Of a stretch of DNA of 64,000 bases, positions 1-7,953 are shown piece after piece. Both the position numbers and the translations under genes were made by a program. The notes under the pieces were generated by a model that made no database searches, was not told where the DNA came from, and saw nothing but the letters and a program-made list of their open reading frames with translations. How positions within the stretch are numbered: position 1 is the stretch's first letter; each line of letters starts with the position of its first letter. This stretch comes from Bacteroidota bacterium (lineage in GTDB: Bacteria > Bacteroidota > Bacteroidia > Bacteroidales > WCHB1-69): positions 1 through 64,000 of the forward strand of contig JAKPTX010000274.1 in NCBI GenBank assembly GCA_029570835.1, given 5' to 3'.

Positions 1-1697
1 ACAATGAAGTTCAATCCAAAATTACTGATGTCATAATAGTGGGATAAATATTGCGATGCCAGATTGTTAACTTGCGCAAAACAGGCAAATTGAGGTGTAA
101 TCAGATATTCAAAGGCAGCATCAAAATTAAGCACGGGTTTCATTTGTTTCACTACATAATTGTTGTTCTCCAATGGGAAAAATCCCCATTTACCAAACTG
201 TAAGATGAAGTTCAAGTCAAAGATATAACGATCTCCGTGATAATATTTTCCACCAAAAGCACCCTCCCAGGTGGGTTTATACCACGCATGGTCAGCATTG
301 GAGAGTTTGTAATATTTCCAAAAATTGAGGTCAAAGTTAAGGAATAAGTGATCAACCACTTGCCAGGTGAGATTTCCGGAAACGTTGAGAATGTTGGCAT
401 TAGTGTATATTACATCAAATTGATTTTTCAGATAACAAAGCGTATCTACCATAAAAAGCGGCATATCCTTGGTGTAAGAGTAACGCGCAGCAAAGTGGTA
501 GTTCAATTTTTTAACCAAATTACCCTTTAACCCTCCATACACACTGATCTGTGTTCTGGAAAAACGCAAAGAATCAAGTCCCGGTTTAATGTATGGATTT
601 TCATAAATCAGATCTTGTAATGAGTTCCAGTGCGTGTTCCCGTCAAGCCCCCCATATAAACTCATAATCCCTTTAATTAATCCTAGTTGCACTTCTGCAA
701 CAGGATAGATCGGTATCATCGCCTTACTGTAAAGTGTTGAGTTAATGATAGGAATACCCACTCCTAAAGTAAGCATGTACTCATTCACCTCAAAACTCAT
801 GGTGGGTTTGAATAAAAATTTGAAAGTGTTGCGTGTTAAGTTCAGATCATTTGGTGCATTACCCCATCTGTTTTGATAGTAATCAAAGTCAATATCTATT
901 CTGTAGTTTTGGGTTCCCGATACCTTTAAAAAGCGGTCATCATAACCGATAAAACCTTGCAATCCCCAATGATGCTCCCAATCTTTTGGATAAGTAGCCA
1001 GCATATCATATACAAAGCGAACATCATACTTAACTACCTTAACATCAGCGGTTTGGTTTGATCTGACACCGGTAACCGCCCGGAGATGATGGAAGTTGTT
1101 TTTTAAGGAATCGCGATAAGCTTTAAGGTAATAATGGTCATCATAACCATATAAACGATTGAACGCAAAACGGTGAGCTACCTCATGGTTGTAGTTGAGG
1201 TGATTATAAAAGGTTGCATTTCTTAGAAAATGATGAAAGAAAACTCCGACTTTAGTATCACTGACAGGTGCGTAAGCAAAGTTTTCCATACCTCTAATGA
1301 CATTAGGACCCCATAAGGAGAAATGATTCACATTAAGTCCGTAAGAAAATTTAGAGTTGTCAAAATTATGGATATTCAACTGTGCCAGAGGGGTTATCGG
1401 ATAACCAAATCCGACGCGTAAGAAGTTACGGTACAATCGTTTCATGACATCAGCCGGCAATTTTGCAGGTGCTACCGTTGAGGGTTTAAACGAGAGATCA
1501 ATACGTTGTGGCATGATGTAGTAATCAAACCTAACCTGATCCTTAACCGTATCAATAATCTCTGCACTTTTATTGATTTTTTCAAAGTTTTGCAGTGTCA
1601 ATGAGTAATCAACATTAAATTTAGCTGTATCGATAGGTTGTGCTTGTACTAAAACATACAGCGTAAAAGTGATTAATATGGAAATATATTTTTTCAT
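1..1697 (-). CDS. Outer-membrane beta-barrel protein, 3' end outside window
   Basis: From an ATG at 1697 the minus-strand frame stays open to the left edge, giving about 565 codons. The stop codon lies beyond the window. The protein starts with a typical signal peptide (MKKYISIL... ending VQAQ) and continues as alternating polar/aromatic stretches rich in Tyr, Phe, Asn and Asp, as in outer-membrane barrels. I see no TonB plug motif and no carboxypeptidase-regulatory domain. It lies 25 bp downstream of the large TPR gene on the same strand, so the two are probably co-transcribed. A periplasmic TPR protein paired with a barrel suggests an envelope complex, but this is inference. The specific family was not recognised. 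Confidence 0.75.
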   Translation of the reverse strand, partial: MKKYISILITFTLYVLVQAQPIDTAKFNVDYSLTLQNFEKINKSAEIIDTVKDQVRFDYYIMPQRIDLSFKPSTVAPAKLPADVMKRLYRNFLRVGFGYPITPLAQLNIHNFDNSKFSYGLNVNHFSLWGPNVIRGMENFAYAPVSDTKVGVFFHHFLRNATFYNHLNYNHEVAHRFAFNRLYGYDDHYYLKAYRDSLKNNFHHLRAVTGVRSNQTADVKVVKYDVRFVYDMLATYPKDWEHHWGLQGFIGYDDRFLKVSGTQNYRIDIDFDYYQNRWGNAPNDLNLTRNTFKFLFKPTMSFEVNEYMLTLGVGIPIINSTLYSKAMIPIYPVAEVQLGLIKGIMSLYGGLDGNTHWNSLQDLIYENPYIKPGLDSLRFSRTQISVYGGLKGNLVKKLNYHFAARYSYTKDMPLFMVDTLCYLKNQFDVIYTNANILNVSGNLTWQVVDHLFLNFDLNFWKYYKLSNADHAWYKPTWEGAFGGKYYHGDRYIFDLNFILQFGKWGFFPLENNNYVVKQMKPVLNFDAAFEYLITPQFACFAQVNNLASQYLSHYYDISNFGLNFI

Positions 1698-1722
1698 TTT
1701 CTTCTGTTTTTACTGTTTGTTA

Positions 1723-4700
1723 TTACTGAGCGTTTTCTAATGCGGTTACTTCACTGATCTTCTGTAAGGCGATCTCTTTCAATTCCCCTTCAAAATTATC
1801 CACAATACTCTGATAGGTGTGTCTCGCCTGGAAATAATTTTCTTTCTCTTTATACCAATCTCCATACAAGATGAAGGTTTTTCCTAACCAATAAGCGGAG
1901 GTGTAGGAGCCACTAATAATTTTCTTAATTAAACGTTCAGCTTCATCATAATCTTTTTCATTAAAAGTGATCTCAGCATGTTTGTATGCAGCTTCTGCAC
2001 AAATCTCATTGTTGCAACTGGTTGCCAGAGTGGAAAAATAACGCTTAGCACTAATGGTTTCGTTCAAAAGATAGGCACTTCTTCCGGCGTAAATTAAGGC
2101 ATCATTTTTTAAATCCTGGTCATTTTGATTGGAATTAATAATCGACTCAGCACTTTCCAAAGACTGACGATACCGCTCTAATTCAAAAGCGCAACGCATC
2201 ACCCCATTATGAGCGTAAATGGTGTTGTTTTGGCTCGACGAAAGTTCAATCAATTTGGTGAAATACTCCAACGCACGACCATATTCGTTTTTGTTGAATA
2301 GGATGATAGAAAGCTTCTTAACGGCAACCTCGTTGTTATTGGTGTTGTATTTGGTTACCAACGCTTCATAAGAGATAAGAGCTTTGTCGTAATTCTTATT
2401 GCCATATTCACATTCCCCTTTATTAAAGAGTGCTGTGGCTGCAAATAATCCGTTGGGGAACTGTCTCAAATAATCTTCATATCCTTTTATGGCTCCATCA
2501 CAGTCGCCACGTGTAAATTTGCTGTCGGCAGCTTTAAAGGCAACAGAGTCCTGTTTGGATTCGGAATAGTTTACGTTTTTAGTACGGATATAATCAAAAA
2601 ACTCTGCAGTATTCCCTTGTTCAGTGTAGATACTCTCTAAGTTGGAGATCGCATCAATAGCTTCCTGAGATCCTTTGTAGTTGTCAATCACATATTTAAA
2701 GTTCTTAATTGCATTTTCTCTGTCCTGAATGTTCAAATAAGCTAGAGCCATTTTATTATAAGCTTGTTTGGTATAAACACTCCTTGGATTTTTACTGATA
2801 AAGGATTGATACGATGCAATCGCACTGCTATACTGTCTTTGCAGGTGATAGGTTGAAGCTAACTCAAATTCCGCATCTACAGCATAAGATGAGGAAGGAT
2901 AAGTTCGAATGAGACGCTCTAAAATTTCAATCTTTTTGTCAAAAGATCTTTGATATCCATAAGATTTAGCTTGTTGGAACAGAACATAATCTCTGTTGGC
3001 AACACCTGTTCTTTCATTTTTTTGATATGCAGCAATGGCTTGAGAGAAATTTCTTTGCATGTAATAGGAGTCCCCAATTCTGATTTGTGCATCATTCACT
3101 AAGAACTGATTTTCACCGTCATACAGATCCAAAAAGCGATTAAAAGCAGTGATGGCATCCGGAAATTGATTCTGTTTGATATGTGTATAGCCTAAAGTAT
3201 AAAATGAGGTAGCGTAATGCTGATCCTTTTTCGCATTCTCATGACGTTGATATAAGCGTAAAGTTTGAGCAGCAGCTCCATATTTTCCGAGACGATACTC
3301 AATCTCTCCCTTCCAATAGAGTGCCGAAGCATGTGTAACGGGATCTAAAGGATATTGAATTGACTTATCGATCATTCCCAATGCTCTGGAATAATCATTA
3401 TTATTCACCAATTCTAAAGCTCTGAAATAAGTACAACGTTGGTATCCTCTCAATAAATCCGGATTTTTATTCGGTATCTTTTCAAGAGAGGTGATCGCAC
3501 CCTGATAGTTTTTAGTTGACAAGTAAATCCGCGACAAATAGCCGCTGGCTTCCTCACTTCGGGTAGAGTATGGATATTGTGTGATATACTCCTCTAAAGC
3601 GCCAATGGCGGTGTTAAAAGGCTGATTTGAAGTCTCATACTGTAATTTGGCATAGTTGTAAAGCGCATCTTCAGTAATCTCCGGATCAATTTTCATCTTG
3701 TAAGCCTCGTGAAACATTTGTGAAGCCAATGAAAGTTGCGAATTTTTCATATAGCAATCTCCCAATACGTACAAACTGGTTTGTGACATAATGGAAGGCG
3801 TTTTGGTCGTTTGAGAAAGATACTCAATAGCTCTTTTATAGTTTTCAACGTTGTAATAGGTGTATCCTGCTGCAAAACAATCACTGGAATCCAAAGTGCC
3901 TCTATTGCGCTCTAAATAGAAATTAAAGTAGGGTTCCGCATTTTTATATTGACCTAAGTTGTAGTAAGACAGTGCGATAGCTCTGGCAATATCGGTTTTA
4001 CTTTTTTCATTAGAATTTTCAAATAAGGGGGGAGCAATCTCTACCAGTTCGGTATACTTTTGCTGTAGAAACAAAATTTGAACAACATAGTAAGGAATAA
4101 GGGCTCTGTACTCATAGGAATCTTTTAACTCTAAAAAACCTTCCAAGGCTGCTTCATACTGCTGCTCTTCGTATGCGATATGCGCTAAATAATAGGTAGC
4201 TCGCTCCTGGTACGGACCACTGGCACGTCTGGCGCGATACATAAAGGTTTTCGCATCATCATACTGATTGGTTGCAAAATAGGAATACCCTTTTTTAAAG
4301 TAAAACTCTCCCATCTCATCCGGACGAACATGACGCTCATCAATCATGTCAAAGGTCTCTATTACTTTTTTGTACTGCTTTTTGTAAAAGTAAAATTTTC
4401 CCAAATAATAGTACGCTTCCGGAACTAAAGAGTGCACCGGATAGATACGAATAAAATCACTCAGGTAAAAAATGGCATCCTCATTATAGAGTTGTGCCGC
4501 ACAAACGCCGATGTAAAAGTAGGAGTTCGATTTGATATCCTGCTGTTTATTGGGCGTATTTTCGTACACATATTTGAAATATTGCTGTGCGGAGCCATAT
4601 TTTTCCTTCTGAAATAGCTCCATCGCTGTATTGAACTCAAACTCAGGCGATTCAAAGCGAATCGGCTTCTGTGCCGCAAGAGGAGTGATTAATAAAAAAT

Positions 4701-4740
4701 AAAATGTTAATAAAAGAAGAATACTTTTAAAAAATCTCAT
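1723..4740 (-). CDS. Large secreted tetratricopeptide-repeat protein
   Basis: This is a 1005-residue protein starting MRFFKSILLLL with a signal peptide ending near PLAAQ. The open frame extends upstream to 4902. I chose the ATG at 4740 because it starts a clean signal peptide and because an exact TATCTTTG promoter element lies at 4780-4787, inside the longer version. Almost the whole mature protein is TPR/YbgF-like repeats, seen as recurring A-x-x-x-Y/F helical pairs such as YYYLGKFYFYKKQYKKVIE and AFNKMALAYLNIQDRENAI-type units. It is likely a periplasmic or outer-membrane-associated scaffold. It precedes an outer-membrane barrel gene by 25 bp. No catalytic domain is visible. Confidence 0.85.
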   Translation of the reverse strand: MRFFKSILLLLTFYFLLITPLAAQKPIRFESPEFEFNTAMELFQKEKYGSAQQYFKYVYENTPNKQQDIKSNSYFYIGVCAAQLYNEDAIFYLSDFIRIYPVHSLVPEAYYYLGKFYFYKKQYKKVIETFDMIDERHVRPDEMGEFYFKKGYSYFATNQYDDAKTFMYRARRASGPYQERATYYLAHIAYEEQQYEAALEGFLELKDSYEYRALIPYYVVQILFLQQKYTELVEIAPPLFENSNEKSKTDIARAIALSYYNLGQYKNAEPYFNFYLERNRGTLDSSDCFAAGYTYYNVENYKRAIEYLSQTTKTPSIMSQTSLYVLGDCYMKNSQLSLASQMFHEAYKMKIDPEITEDALYNYAKLQYETSNQPFNTAIGALEEYITQYPYSTRSEEASGYLSRIYLSTKNYQGAITSLEKIPNKNPDLLRGYQRCTYFRALELVNNNDYSRALGMIDKSIQYPLDPVTHASALYWKGEIEYRLGKYGAAAQTLRLYQRHENAKKDQHYATSFYTLGYTHIKQNQFPDAITAFNRFLDLYDGENQFLVNDAQIRIGDSYYMQRNFSQAIAAYQKNERTGVANRDYVLFQQAKSYGYQRSFDKKIEILERLIRTYPSSSYAVDAEFELASTYHLQRQYSSAIASYQSFISKNPRSVYTKQAYNKMALAYLNIQDRENAIKNFKYVIDNYKGSQEAIDAISNLESIYTEQGNTAEFFDYIRTKNVNYSESKQDSVAFKAADSKFTRGDCDGAIKGYEDYLRQFPNGLFAATALFNKGECEYGNKNYDKALISYEALVTKYNTNNNEVAVKKLSIILFNKNEYGRALEYFTKLIELSSSQNNTIYAHNGVMRCAFELERYRQSLESAESIINSNQNDQDLKNDALIYAGRSAYLLNETISAKRYFSTLATSCNNEICAEAAYKHAEITFNEKDYDEAERLIKKIISGSYTSAYWLGKTFILYGDWYKEKENYFQARHTYQSIVDNFEGELKEIALQKISEVTALENAQ

Positions 4741-4779
4741 GTTATCTGCTTTTTTATCCTTACTATGGTATTTAACGAA

Positions 4780-4787
4780 CAAAGATA
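4780..4787 (-). promoter_or_regulatory. -7 promoter element for the TPR gene
   Basis: TATCTTTG on the minus strand matches the Bacteroidetes consensus TAnnTTTG exactly. It lies about 40 nt upstream of the ATG at 4740, which fixes that start over the one at 4902. No TTTG at the usual -33 spacing was found. Confidence 0.6.
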
Positions 4788-4853
4788 TAGTTTTGGTATC
4801 TAATATCATAGCCCCAACCCCATTATTTGTCAACAGCCCAATTTTAATAAAAT

Positions 4854-5021
4854 ATGAAATATGAAATGTGAAATTCGAAATCCTTCTACCTTCTATCTTC
4901 ATAAATTTTCGCCTTTTGCCTTCAAATAATTTCTAATTTACTTCTTACTTCTTATTTCTTCCTTCTTATTTGTAAATTACAGCAATATCATATTTCTGAT
5001 TTCTTACTTCTTATTTGGTAT
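4854..5021. repeat. Degenerate heptanucleotide repeat array (24 units in phase)
   Basis: The stretch divides into 24 consecutive seven-base units without loss of phase. Early units are ATGAAAT and GTGAAAT. Next come CCTTCTA twice, then TTACTTC twice, TTATTTC and TTCTTAC-type units. Individual units diverge but neighbours are often identical. The array fills the gap between the TPR gene promoter and the repeat module at 5025. It is not a CRISPR array because there are no spacers. Confidence 0.75.
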
Positions 5022-5024
5022 TTA

Positions 5025-5122
5025 AAATAAAAGGGGGGCAGCATAGAACTCCCTTTTCAGCCATTCCATTTCCCCACTCTGGAATTTTAGACCTTTTAGG
5101 ATCTGCAAGATCAATTACGAAC
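5025..5122 (+). repeat. Dispersed repeat module, copy A
   Basis: The module begins with AAATAAAAGGGGGGCAG, continues to CCCCACTCTGGAAT (from 5072), then ACCTTTTAGGA and ends at AATTACGAA. Its second half (5072-5121) matches 35918-35967 at about 43 of 50 bases by hand alignment. Its first half matches the reverse complement of 36957-37018. It is non-coding. Confidence 0.75.
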
Positions 5123-5130
5123 AATTTTTC

Positions 5131-5197
5131 ACTCGGGATGCGACTTCAAGTTTTGTCCCATGTAGTAAGTTACACGAGTAGTAGTCGCGTCCCGAGT
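5131..5197. repeat. 15-bp imperfect inverted repeat downstream of the methyltransferase gene
   Basis: ACTCGGGATGCGACT (5131-5145) pairs with AGTCGCGTCCCGAGT (5183-5197), with one G-U type wobble and a 37-nt loop. It lies just 3' of the minus-strand methyltransferase stop codon, so it may protect or end that transcript. No T-run follows directly. Confidence 0.6.
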
Positions 5198-5201
5198 AGC
5201 C

Positions 5202-5222
5202 CAATTTTCAATTTTCAATTAA
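5202..5222. repeat. Three heptanucleotide units overlapping a gene end
   Basis: CAATTTT, CAATTTT, CAATTAA repeat with period 7. The stop codon of the methyltransferase gene (TGA, minus strand, 5215-5217) is formed inside this repeat, so the array reaches into the coding sequence. Confidence 0.6.
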
Positions 5223-5970
5223 ATTTAGTGCAGAGCTCATACAGCAAAATTCCCGTCGCCACCGAAGCATTCAACGATTCCGCACCCGCTGTACCGCTTC
5301 CGGTTGGGATATGAACTTTATACTCAATCAGTTGCTCTACTTTTTTAGAGATTCCTTCGCTCTCATTGCCAACAATTACAAGACTGTTTTTCGCAAAATT
5401 TACCTCCCGAAGCGGTTTGCCTTCCAAAAACATTCCGTATGTGGCTCTACCAGCTTGACTTTGAATCAACTCCACTATATTTCCATACACGATTTTGACT
5501 CTACAAAAAGAACCCATAGTAGCCTGAATCACTTTGGGATTGCTGAACTCAACACAATCTTGAGAACAGAAGATCTGCCGGATACCAAACCAGTCGGCAC
5601 TGCGGATTATCGTTCCCAAATTACCCGGATCGCGAATCGCATCTAAAACGAGAATCGGCTGTTGCGAATCAAATTGAGCAGCATTGTACAGAGGAATCTT
5701 GACCACAGAAAGCACTTCTGGGGGAGTAGAAAGCGCACTGATCTGTCCCATCTCACGTTGAGAAATAATCTCACAATCGATATTGATAGGCAATTTCCCA
5801 TCCATCTTATCGATCCAATCCTGTGTTACATAGGTACTTACAATCTCCAAAGAGGAGTTCCACACCTCCAGGCACGATTTCGTTCCCTCTACCAACATCT
5901 CTTGGGTGAGTTCGCGCTGCTTTTTCTGATGTAACGCCCTAATCTTTTTGATTCTCTCTTTGCTAATCAT
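5215..5970 (-). CDS. TrmH/SpoU-family RNA 2'-O-ribose methyltransferase
   Basis: This 251-residue SPOUT enzyme transfers a methyl group from S-adenosylmethionine to a ribose 2'-OH in rRNA or tRNA. All three family motifs are visible: DPGNLGT with an Arg at 123 (residues 114-123), VGNESEGIS (200-208) and ESLNASVATG (231-240). A substrate-binding N-terminal domain of about 90 residues precedes them. The length fits RlmB/TrmH-like proteins, but the exact target nucleotide cannot be read from the sequence. Its start overlaps the end of murD by 8 bp, so the two are translationally coupled. The stop codon lies within a heptanucleotide repeat. Confidence 0.9.
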   Translation of the reverse strand: MISKERIKKIRALHQKKQRELTQEMLVEGTKSCLEVWNSSLEIVSTYVTQDWIDKMDGKLPINIDCEIISQREMGQISALSTPPEVLSVVKIPLYNAAQFDSQQPILVLDAIRDPGNLGTIIRSADWFGIRQIFCSQDCVEFSNPKVIQATMGSFCRVKIVYGNIVELIQSQAGRATYGMFLEGKPLREVNFAKNSLVIVGNESEGISKKVEQLIEYKVHIPTGSGTAGAESLNASVATGILLYELCTKFN

Positions 5971-7330
5971 TTTGCAATATTATCATTTTAAATTGATCCC
6001 CGCGATCTTCAAAGTTTTTAAATAATCCGTAACTGGCTGCAGCTGGGGAAAGTAGACAAATTTTACCGGTAGAGGTCTCTTTTTTGCAAAACCGAACTAC
6101 ATCCGACAAATTGTTGGATATCAGGAACTTCTCAATATCCGATGCACTTTCTCCCCACTCTTGATAGATCCTTCTGCCGGCATCTCCCATCAATGCGATA
6201 TTTTTTACCGGGTGCCGGTTAAGATACTGATAGAGAGGCGTATAGTCGATGGAGCGATCCATCCCCCCCAATATTAATGTTTCCACAAAATTCAAAGTCT
6301 CTAAAGCAGAAATAGTCGCCTCGGGAATGGTGGAGATTGAGTCGTTATAATAGCTAACTCCCTCTAATGTAGCAACAAACTCGATTCTGTGAGGTAATCC
6401 TTTAAAACTGTATGCCGCTTCTATACTCTTTTCCAAAGAAATGCCCAAACGACTCGCAGCAAGGGAAGCCGCCAGCAGATTATATAAATTGTGCTTTCCT
6501 GCTAATCCGGGTAAGGATTTAAGCGGCTGATTCTCAACAATATTGTTCTCATTTCTAATGCTGATTGTTTCTCCCTCAATCCAGCCGAACAGTTGCTCAG
6601 AACTCTTTTCTCCGTATGGAAGTAGGGTAGAAATATGTTGAGAATGAGCTAATCGCTCTTTAAGCTGCTGATTATCATAATGATAGATCAAGAAATCTCC
6701 TTCTCTCTGCTTTAATGCCATATTCAATTTAGCTGAGTGATAAGCAGTTAAGTCCTGAAAGTGATCCAAATGCTCTTGATATAAATTCAAAATAATCCCG
6801 ATATGAGGCGCTTTACTCAGGTACTGTAGTTGGTGTGCGGACAATTCTGCCACAATAATGGTATCCTTTTTTATTTTTGGAATTATATCAAAAAGGGGGG
6901 TGCCAATATTCCCTCCCAGCAAACTCTTTTGCTGATTATGAACTAAAATGTGGTGGAGCAAGGAACTGGTACTGCTTTTCCCTTTTGTCCCTGTAATGCC
7001 CACTGTTTGCGCTCCCCAAAACCGTAGAAATAGGTCGGTTTGCGAGCTGATTTTCTCAGTCGGAACCTGATCTGCCCACTTTTTTGTGGAAACACCAGGC
7101 GATTTAATGATCAGATCAAACTGATTCAAAAAGTTCGCATCTACTTCGCCAATATAGGATTCTACAAACTGATCCTCAACCTCAAATGCTTGCTGATCCG
7201 ATATGGTTAATCTCTTATCAGGCAGATGGTTGCGAATAAACTGATAGGTGGATTTTCCCTCTTTCCCAAATCCTAAAATCAGTATCTCTAAGGATTCCAA
7301 TAGGTTGATTAATGCAGTAACTTGATCCAT
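5963..7330 (-). CDS. murD: UDP-N-acetylmuramoyl-L-alanine--glutamate ligase (MurD family)
   Basis: A 455-residue cytoplasmic Mur ligase that adds glutamate to UDP-MurNAc-L-Ala with ATP. Visible features are an N-terminal nucleotide-fold Gly motif (GFGKEGKS, about 20-27), the ATP P-loop GTKGKSS (114-120), NIGTPLFD, an ELSAHQL segment where typical MurD has ELSSFQ, and the C-terminal ligase domain with FKGLPHRIEF and DSISTIPEA. The Lys in GTKGKSS, where MurD usually has Asn, is notable because a MurL-like gene lies 3 kb away. The enzyme may therefore use L-Glu (MurD2 type). That is inference. The promoter element is at 7354-7361, and the gene overlaps the methyltransferase gene downstream. Confidence 0.9.
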   Translation of the reverse strand: MDQVTALINLLESLEILILGFGKEGKSTYQFIRNHLPDKRLTISDQQAFEVEDQFVESYIGEVDANFLNQFDLIIKSPGVSTKKWADQVPTEKISSQTDLFLRFWGAQTVGITGTKGKSSTSSLLHHILVHNQQKSLLGGNIGTPLFDIIPKIKKDTIIVAELSAHQLQYLSKAPHIGIILNLYQEHLDHFQDLTAYHSAKLNMALKQREGDFLIYHYDNQQLKERLAHSQHISTLLPYGEKSSEQLFGWIEGETISIRNENNIVENQPLKSLPGLAGKHNLYNLLAASLAASRLGISLEKSIEAAYSFKGLPHRIEFVATLEGVSYYNDSISTIPEATISALETLNFVETLILGGMDRSIDYTPLYQYLNRHPVKNIALMGDAGRRIYQEWGESASDIEKFLISNNLSDVVRFCKKETSTGKICLLSPAAASYGLFKNFEDRGDQFKMIILQND

Positions 7331-7353
7331 CCGATAATGCTAGAAATAATCGA

Positions 7354-7361
7354 CAAAGATA
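7354..7361 (-). promoter_or_regulatory. -7 promoter element for murD
   Basis: TATCTTTG on the minus strand is an exact TAnnTTTG match, about 24 nt upstream of the murD ATG at 7330. It sits immediately 3' of the terminator that ends the fab genes, so murD and the methyltransferase gene form their own unit. Confidence 0.65.
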
Positions 7362-7362
7362 A

Positions 7363-7393
7363 TAAAAAAAAAGACAGCGAATGAATCGCTGCC
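7363..7393 (-). terminator. Rho-independent terminator after fabZ
   Basis: On the minus strand GGCAGCGA and TCGCTGTC form an 8-bp stem with a 5-nt loop, followed by a run of ten T. It ends transcription of fabH-fabF-fabZ 50 bp past the fabZ stop. Confidence 0.85.
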
Positions 7394-7446
7394 TTTAATG
7401 GAAAAGAATATGATGACCTCATGAGGAGGAAATCCGAAAATATTGT

Positions 7447-7902
7447 TTATAGTGTGCTACTATCAATTAAAGCAAATGAGAGTTTACCTGAAGCACAAAG
7501 CTCCCCGTCAACTTTAGCGGATGCATCCACAAAAAAGAGAGGACCGCGTCGACTGGTAATTGTTGCAGAAACTTCAACGGTATCATTAGGACGAACTTGT
7601 TTTTTAAAACGAACTCCATCAATTCCTGTGAAGAAAGGAGTTTTTCCTTTTAATGCTTCCAACATCAGGATTGAACTTGATTGTCCCATAATTTCACAAA
7701 GAATAACGCCGGGAACAACCGGGTATCCGGGAAAATGACCATTTACAAAATACTCATCACCCGTGATGTGAAGTTTGCCGGTACAATGTTGTTTGCCATT
7801 TTCATCCTCAAATAAAACCATTTCGTCAACTAAAAGCATGGGTTCTCTGTGGGGAAGGTGTTCTTTGATTTGTTCACGGTTTAAAGTTAATACAGTTTTC
7901 AT
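7447..7902 (-). CDS. fabZ: 3-hydroxyacyl-ACP dehydratase FabZ
   Basis: This 151-residue hot-dog-fold enzyme dehydrates 3-hydroxyacyl-ACP to trans-2-enoyl-ACP in fatty-acid elongation. The family signature is present: LPHREPMLLVD near residue 16, then NGHFPGYPVVPG with the catalytic His at 56 and the catalytic Glu at 70 (LCE). The length is normal. It follows fabF by 51 bp and has its own promoter-like element at 7937-7944 (TACCTTTG). It may therefore be transcribed both with fabF and alone. A strong terminator follows. Confidence 0.93.
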   Translation of the reverse strand: MKTVLTLNREQIKEHLPHREPMLLVDEMVLFEDENGKQHCTGKLHITGDEYFVNGHFPGYPVVPGVILCEIMGQSSSILMLEALKGKTPFFTGIDGVRFKKQVRPNDTVEVSATITSRRGPLFFVDASAKVDGELCASGKLSFALIDSSTL

Positions 7903-7936
7903 ATAATTTTAAGTTTATAATTAATTTAACAATCCA

Positions 7937-7944
7937 CAAAGGTA
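7937..7944 (-). promoter_or_regulatory. -7 promoter element for fabZ
   Basis: TACCTTTG on the minus strand matches TAnnTTTG and lies 34 nt before the fabZ ATG, within the fabF-fabZ gap. Confidence 0.5.
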
Positions 7945-7953
7945 CAAAAAAAA

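Noticed and set aside
4741-4902. Upstream extension of the TPR gene to an ATG at 4902
   Set aside because: It would put residues before the signal peptide and contains the promoter element at 4780 and part of the heptad array.
4854-5021. CRISPR array
   Set aside because: Units are seven bases with no spacers and no cas genes are near.
5015-5314. 99-codon plus-strand frame
   Set aside because: It is made of repeat-module and hairpin sequence and overlaps the methyltransferase gene in antisense.
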